A DNA stretch of 10,539 nt. It comes from Clostridiales bacterium (GTDB taxonomy: Bacteria; Bacillota; Clostridia; WRLR01). The stretch covers positions 1 to 10,539 of the forward strand of contig JAITSR010000202.1 in the NCBI GenBank assembly GCA_031287655.1, written 5' to 3'. The notes beneath the pieces were generated by a model. That model was not told the DNA's origin, ran no database searches, and was given only the letters and a program-made list of their open reading frames with translations. Shown piece by piece: positions 7,471-10,539 of this stretch; the first letter of the stretch is position 1, and every line of letters begins with the position of its first letter. The translations under genes and the position numbers were made by a program.

Positions 7471-7502
7471 GCCGCTCCGCTCCATCACAGAAAGCGACGA
7501 AA
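7471..7502 (-). promoter_or_regulatory. Leader hairpin element, copy before the GH5 gene
   Basis: On the minus strand CGTCGC (7499-7494) pairs with GTGATG (7488-7483) around a TTTCT loop, using two G-U pairs. A purine-rich GGAGCGGAGCG follows. The 32-base stretch matches 10271-10302 at 26 positions with no gap, and the alignment continues in register through GGAGG to the ATG. The stem ends 27 bases before the start at 7455. Pairing survives the sequence differences, which favours an RNA role, but a DNA operator is possible. Confidence 0.6.
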
Positions 7503-7516
7503 AGGAGTCTTTGTGT

Positions 7517-7533
7517 GCCGCGCGCTCCGCGGC
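7517..7533 (-). other. GC-rich stem-loop just after the binding-protein gene
   Basis: On the minus strand GCCGCG-GAGCG-CGCGGC forms a perfect 6-bp stem with a 5-base loop, starting 6 bases after the stop of the solute-binding protein gene. No T tract follows, so it is not a classical terminator. Such hairpins often protect the 3' end of an abundant binding-protein mRNA or partly stop transcription, which would lower downstream GH5 and LacI expression. That role is inferred. Confidence 0.5.
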
Positions 7534-7539
7534 TTATCC

Positions 7540-9273
7540 TTATTGATAACCGTATTCGGTGCAATAGGCGATCCACTGCTCCTTAAAGTGCTCGCGGCAG
7601 GTTTCAAGCCCGGCCGCGTTGACCTGCCTCAAAAATTCGGCGACCGCCGCGTCGACGTCGTCCACAAGCCCCGCCTGCAGCGGCGCGAGGTACTGCCTCA
7701 TGATGTTCGTAACCGCGGTCCGCTCCGCCTGAAAGTCCTCATAATTTTCCGAAAAACCGCCCGCGATGTTGACGTTCGGGAACTTTGTCTTTTGCGCGAG
7801 CTCGTCGTACACCTTGAACATCTCGTTTAGCACGAGGTCCGACTCCTGAATCAGCTTGAACTCCGTGACGCGCAGATTCCATGAGTTGAAGCCCTCATAC
7901 GGGAAGGGCGCGGGGTTCTCGCTCGAGAGGTTCTTGTAAATCCCGTCTGTGAGCGAATAGTGCGTGCCCTCGATCCCCGCCTGCACGAGCCGGTTCATCT
8001 CCTCGTCGGTCATGAAGTAGTTCAGGACCTGCATCGCGCGCTCCGGGTGTTTGCTCGCGCGGACGATCGAAGTGCCGTTCTGCGTCGCGTGGCCCGGATA
8101 GATCGAGCCTGTGATCTCGCCATACGCGATATACTCCGATTTCCAATCCGGGTGGAGCTCGCTGAAATCCTTTATGTTCGTGATGTGCTTGTTCGGGTTC
8201 TGGCCCGCGACGAGCGCGACGCACAGGCCGTTCTTGTAGGAGTCGACGTCATTCGTGTCGGACAGCGCGCTCTTGGACCAAAAGCCGTAATCCGCCCAGC
8301 GCTTCAACAGCTTGCAGTCGTCGATAAAATCCTGCGAGTTCCAGTAGTCCGAAATTTGCGTCGGCGTCGAATAATCTGACGACAGGCCGTAGGGCAGGCC
8401 GTTGGTCATAGACCACGGGTACTTGATGTTCAGGATCGAAGCCGCGTCAAACGCCTGCGAAAGACCCTGACTTTCCTCGGTCGTCACGCGGAGGATCGGC
8501 TGGTCCGGCTCGTTTTGCTTGATCCCGAGGAAGTACGCCTCGGCGTTTTCGATCGAATCCGGGCGCGGCAGATTGTATTTCACGCGCAGGTCCTCGCGGT
8601 AGTCAATGCCGATCGGCACATATTCCGGCCACAGGTTCGGGATCGCGTAGAGCTCGCCGCCGACGCGGCACATATTCAGCATCCCCTCGTCCGCGATGGC
8701 TTTCAGCTCCGGCGCGTACTCCGTGAGCAAATCGTCGAGCTCCAAGAACGCGCCCGCATTCGCCATCAGGCCGTAGTTCAGCCAGTTCGCGATGTAGATC
8801 AGGTCCGCGCTGCCGGACGTGAGCTCGTTCGCGTACTTCTGCTGATAGTCCGTCCATGTAGAGAACTGGAAATCGACCGTCGCGTTGAGTTTTTCAAGCA
8901 GCTTCGCGTTCACCGCGTCCTCGACGACCTTCTCGTCCTTGGGCGGGTCGCCCATCACATAGAACACGAGGTCGACGCGCTCCCCGTTTGCGGCCGCGCC
9001 GCCGCCCGAAGCCGCGGCCGCCGTCGTTTCGGCGGGGGCTGTCGTCGCCGCGGCTGTCGTAGCCGCCTCTGTCGCCGCGGCCGCCGTCGTAGCAGCTGCC
9101 GCCGCGGTCGTGGCCGCCGCCTCTGTCGTCGCCGTACCCGTGTTCTGCGCGCCCGAGCCGCAGGCGGCAAGCGCCGCCAGCATAAGGCACGCGGCCAAGA
9201 TCAGGCAGACAAGTCTCAGTTTCTGTTCCCGCTTTCCGTTCATACTCTCCTTTTTCATACTCTCCTCCTTCAT
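7540..9273 (-). CDS. Sugar ABC transporter solute-binding lipoprotein (LplA/YtcQ type)
   Basis: The longest frame gives 577 residues. A basic n-region and hydrophobic core end in the lipobox LAAC (35-38), so Cys38 should be lipidated and anchor the protein to the outer face of the membrane. Residues 39-97 are an Ala/Thr/Glu linker. The binding domain follows (VDLVFYVMGDPPKDEKVVED, 100-119), with the typical stretch LTSGSADLIYIANW and the C-terminal QVNAAGLETCREHFKEQW that marks large LplA-type proteins (DUF3502-like end). The family captures oligosaccharides for paired LplB/LplC permeases, and such proteins are often annotated as aldouronate transporters. The ligand here cannot be read from sequence. 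Three in-frame ATGs (9273, 9258, 9243) each have a ribosome binding site; the shortest form gives the most normal signal peptide. It lies 55 bases after the permease stop, within the operon. Confidence 0.95.
   Translation of the reverse strand: MKEESMKKESMNGKREQKLRLVCLILAACLMLAALAACGSGAQNTGTATTEAAATTAAAAATTAAAATEAATTAAATTAPAETTAAAASGGGAAANGERVDLVFYVMGDPPKDEKVVEDAVNAKLLEKLNATVDFQFSTWTDYQQKYANELTSGSADLIYIANWLNYGLMANAGAFLELDDLLTEYAPELKAIADEGMLNMCRVGGELYAIPNLWPEYVPIGIDYREDLRVKYNLPRPDSIENAEAYFLGIKQNEPDQPILRVTTEESQGLSQAFDAASILNIKYPWSMTNGLPYGLSSDYSTPTQISDYWNSQDFIDDCKLLKRWADYGFWSKSALSDTNDVDSYKNGLCVALVAGQNPNKHITNIKDFSELHPDWKSEYIAYGEITGSIYPGHATQNGTSIVRASKHPERAMQVLNYFMTDEEMNRLVQAGIEGTHYSLTDGIYKNLSSENPAPFPYEGFNSWNLRVTEFKLIQESDLVLNEMFKVYDELAQKTKFPNVNIAGGFSENYEDFQAERTAVTNIMRQYLAPLQAGLVDDVDAAVAEFLRQVNAAGLETCREHFKEQWIAYCTEYGYQ
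8983..9159 (-). repeat. Ala/Thr/Glu low-complexity linker coding repeat
   Basis: This codes for residues 39-97 of the solute-binding lipoprotein, directly after the lipidated Cys38. It is built of irregular TTAAA, TEAA and AAATT units, then a Gly/Ala stretch. The DNA is a degenerate run of GCC and GTC triplets on the plus strand. Such linkers space the binding domain away from the membrane through the thick wall, and are frequent in clostridial binding lipoproteins. Confidence 0.8.
9239..9273 (-). repeat. Tandem duplication of ribosome binding site plus start codon
   Basis: On the plus strand TTCATACTCTCCT occurs at 9239-9251 and again at 9254-9266, a period of 15 bases. On the coding strand each unit holds a GGAG site and an in-frame ATG, giving the peptide MKEES-MKKES-M. 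With the first ATG (9273, preceded by GGAGGA) this makes three stacked starts. The middle start has the best spacing (AGGAGG then 5 bases). The unit length of five codons keeps the frame. Confidence 0.7.
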
Positions 9274-9308
9274 GATTTGCGCTCCTCCATTGTCCTTGTT
9301 ATGTTCAT

Positions 9309-9314
9309 ATTATA
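9309..9314 (-). promoter_or_regulatory. Possible internal -10 box before the binding-protein gene
   Basis: The minus strand has TATAAT at 9314-9309 in the 55-base gap, about 36 bases before the first ATG. The sequence 17 bases upstream reads AAGGGG, which is no -35, so the match may be chance. If real it would give extra expression of the binding protein over the permeases. Confidence 0.25.
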
Positions 9315-9328
9315 GTGGGCGGCCTCCC

Positions 9329-10255
9329 CTACCCCTTGACGGAGCCGACCGTTATCCCGCTGATAAAATATTTTTGCACGAACGGGTAAAACAACAGCAC
9401 CGGCCCCGTCGCAATCACCGCCATCGCGAGCTTGACCGACTGCGTCGGCAGATCGCCCGTCGAGATCGACGTGTTCTGCGACATCTGCCGCAGCGCCTGC
9501 GTCGCGTTCAGCATGTTATAGAGATAGAATTGCAGCTCCCAAGTGTCGCTGTTCGTGCTGAACATCGAGGAGCGATACCAGTCGTTCCAGTAGCCGAGCG
9601 CGAGGAACAGCCCGACCGTCGCGAGGCCGGGGCCGATCACGGGCAGGATAATCCGCGCGAAGATCGTCACATGCCCTGCGCCGTCGATTTTCGCGGACTC
9701 CGTGATCGGTTCCGGCACCGAACCCGTGATGAAAGTCCGCATGATAATCACAAGGAACGGGCTCATCAGCGCCGGGAACCAGATCGCGACCGTCGAGCCC
9801 TTGAGGCCCAGCACCGTCGCGTACATCAAAAACCACGGGACGAGGCCGCCGCCGAAGATCGACGTGAAGTAGATCAGAAAGGATACGGTGTTCCGGTATT
9901 TAAACTCCTTGCGCGAGATCACATAGGCCGTCAGCGTAATCATCAGGAGCCCGAGCGCCGTACCCAGAATCGTGTAATAAAACGTCATCTTGTACGCCTG
10001 AATGATGTCCTGCGGCGCTTTAAAGATCGTCTCATACGCGTTCATCGTAAAATTCCGGGGCAAAATGCTGTACCCCTCCCGGAGGATCGTGGAGTTGTCC
10101 GTAAACGAGCCCGAGATGATGATCACAAACGGCAGCACGCAGACAAGCGCGCAGAACACGAGCAGCGCGTATTTGATTACGTCAAACGAGACCTGTGCGG
10201 TATCCCCGCGGACGCCGCGTATACCGCGAACGCTATGCACATTTTGCGTATCCAT
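9329..10255 (-). CDS. Sugar ABC transporter permease, LplC/YtcP type
   Basis: The start is placed at ATG 10255 (308 residues), where GGAGG lies 5 bases upstream; a longer frame to 10318 has no such site and adds an unlikely N-terminus. About six membrane segments are visible: roughly 29-50, 93-113, 123-145, 156-176, 208-222 and 276-295. The cytoplasmic EAA loop that docks on the ATPase is ITESAKIDGAGHVTIFARII (184-203) followed by LP. The end, KYFISGITVGSVKG, is typical of the LplC/YtcP group in the MalG-like permease family. With the LplB-type partner it forms the channel for sugars delivered by the neighbouring lipoprotein. No ATPase gene is present in the visible cluster, which is common where one shared MsmK-like ATPase serves several importers. 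Confidence 0.95.
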   Translation of the reverse strand: MDTQNVHSVRGIRGVRGDTAQVSFDVIKYALLVFCALVCVLPFVIIISGSFTDNSTILREGYSILPRNFTMNAYETIFKAPQDIIQAYKMTFYYTILGTALGLLMITLTAYVISRKEFKYRNTVSFLIYFTSIFGGGLVPWFLMYATVLGLKGSTVAIWFPALMSPFLVIIMRTFITGSVPEPITESAKIDGAGHVTIFARIILPVIGPGLATVGLFLALGYWNDWYRSSMFSTNSDTWELQFYLYNMLNATQALRQMSQNTSISTGDLPTQSVKLAMAVIATGPVLLFYPFVQKYFISGITVGSVKG

Positions 10256-10270
10256 GAAAACCTCCATTTC

Positions 10271-10302
10271 GTCGCTCCGCCCCGTCACAAATAGTGACGA
10301 AA
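10271..10302 (-). promoter_or_regulatory. Leader hairpin element, copy before the second permease gene
   Basis: On the minus strand CGTCAC (10299-10294) pairs perfectly with GTGACG (10288-10283) around TATTT. GGGGCGGAGCG follows. The stem ends 27 bases before ATG 10255. A competing larger stem is possible here: TTTCGTC (10302-10296) with GACGAAA (10273-10267), next to the ribosome binding site. The larger stem is not conserved at the GH5 copy. The element lies within the 59-base gap between the two permease genes and is not followed by a T tract, so it is not an obvious terminator. Confidence 0.6.
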
Positions 10303-10314
10303 CGGCGCAACCGC

Positions 10315-10539
10315 TCAAAACAGCGCGTATTCGGCGTTCTTGCGCTTGATTACAAAGTTTGTGGCCATGATGATCAAAAAGCCGAAAAGCGACTGATAGA
10401 GCCCCGCCGCCGCGCCAAGTCCCATGCTGAGCGGCTGCGTCGTCGTGATCCGGTACACATAGGTGTCGAAGATGTCCGTGATGTTGAACAGCACGCCGTT
10501 TGTGCCGACGAGCTGATAGAACAGCTCGAACTGCCCCTT
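10315..10539 (-). CDS. Sugar ABC transporter permease, LplB type, C-terminal 74 residues
   Basis: The minus-strand frame is open from the right edge to TGA at 10317-10315; the 5' part lies outside the window. The fragment contains DIFDTYVYRITTTQPLSMG, a Gly/Ala-rich GLGAAAGLYQSLFGFLIIM membrane segment and the ending NFVIKRKNAEYALF. This pattern of TYVYR, A-AGL-QS and a short basic tail ending in LF is characteristic of LplB-type permeases, the partner of LplC/YtcP. It is the first gene of the cluster in the window and precedes the LplC-type start by 59 bases. Its EAA loop and N-terminal segments are not visible. Confidence 0.88.
   Translation of the reverse strand, partial: KGQFELFYQLVGTNGVLFNITDIFDTYVYRITTTQPLSMGLGAAAGLYQSLFGFLIIMATNFVIKRKNAEYALF

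Noticed and set aside
7456..7488. Longer GH5 start at GTG 7488 or ATG 7485
   Set aside because: There is no ribosome binding site before these codons, the extension overlaps the conserved leader element, and the ATG at 7455 has an ideal GGAGG.
9110..10294. Plus-strand open frame of 394 residues opposite the permease and binding-protein start
   Set aside because: It is Arg/His-rich nonsense-like sequence antisense to two clearly recognised genes; high GC leaves few stops on the opposite strand.

Overview
The window looks like chromosome from a GC-rich anaerobic member of the Bacillota, most likely class Clostridia. This is inferred from the gene types: an LplB/LplC-type sugar ABC importer with a lipoprotein binding protein carrying an Ala/Thr linker, a LacI regulator, an archaeal/eukaryotic-type ProRS, and a secreted VWA protein with a long Thr-Pro tail. 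Strong AGGAGG-like ribosome binding sites fit this. No rRNA, tRNA, CRISPR array, transposase or phage gene was seen. Species cannot be named from the sequence alone.

Layout: (1) 1-2917, minus strand, the first 972 residues of a large exported VWA protein that runs off the left edge. Its reading frame is open throughout. (2) 2918-3178, an AT-rich divergent intergenic region with candidate promoters and several small perfect inverted repeats. (3) 3179-4621, plus strand, proS. (4) 4622-4727, a short convergent gap with GC-rich inverted repeats and no clear T-tract terminator. (5) 4728-10539, minus strand, a carbohydrate-utilisation cluster. In transcription order it contains the 3' end of an LplB-type permease, an LplC/YtcP-type permease, a solute-binding lipoprotein, a GH5-type glycoside hydrolase without a signal peptide, and a LacI regulator that overlaps the hydrolase gene by 8 bases.

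How it probably works: the lipoprotein captures an oligosaccharide outside the cell and the two permeases import it. No ATPase gene is present, so a shared ATPase encoded elsewhere would be needed. The GH5 enzyme would cleave the sugar in the cytoplasm, and the LacI protein would sense a product and control the cluster. The cluster promoter lies outside the window.

The most unusual signal is a small hairpin leader. Two cluster genes (second permease and GH5) share a 32-base leader element (26/32 identical, ungapped) with a hairpin whose differences keep pairing. It ends exactly 27 bases before each chosen ATG. The same stem, with one bulged base, also ends exactly 27 bases before the VWA start codon. 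This could be a shared post-transcriptional control element, or a DNA operator, linking the sugar cluster to the surface protein.
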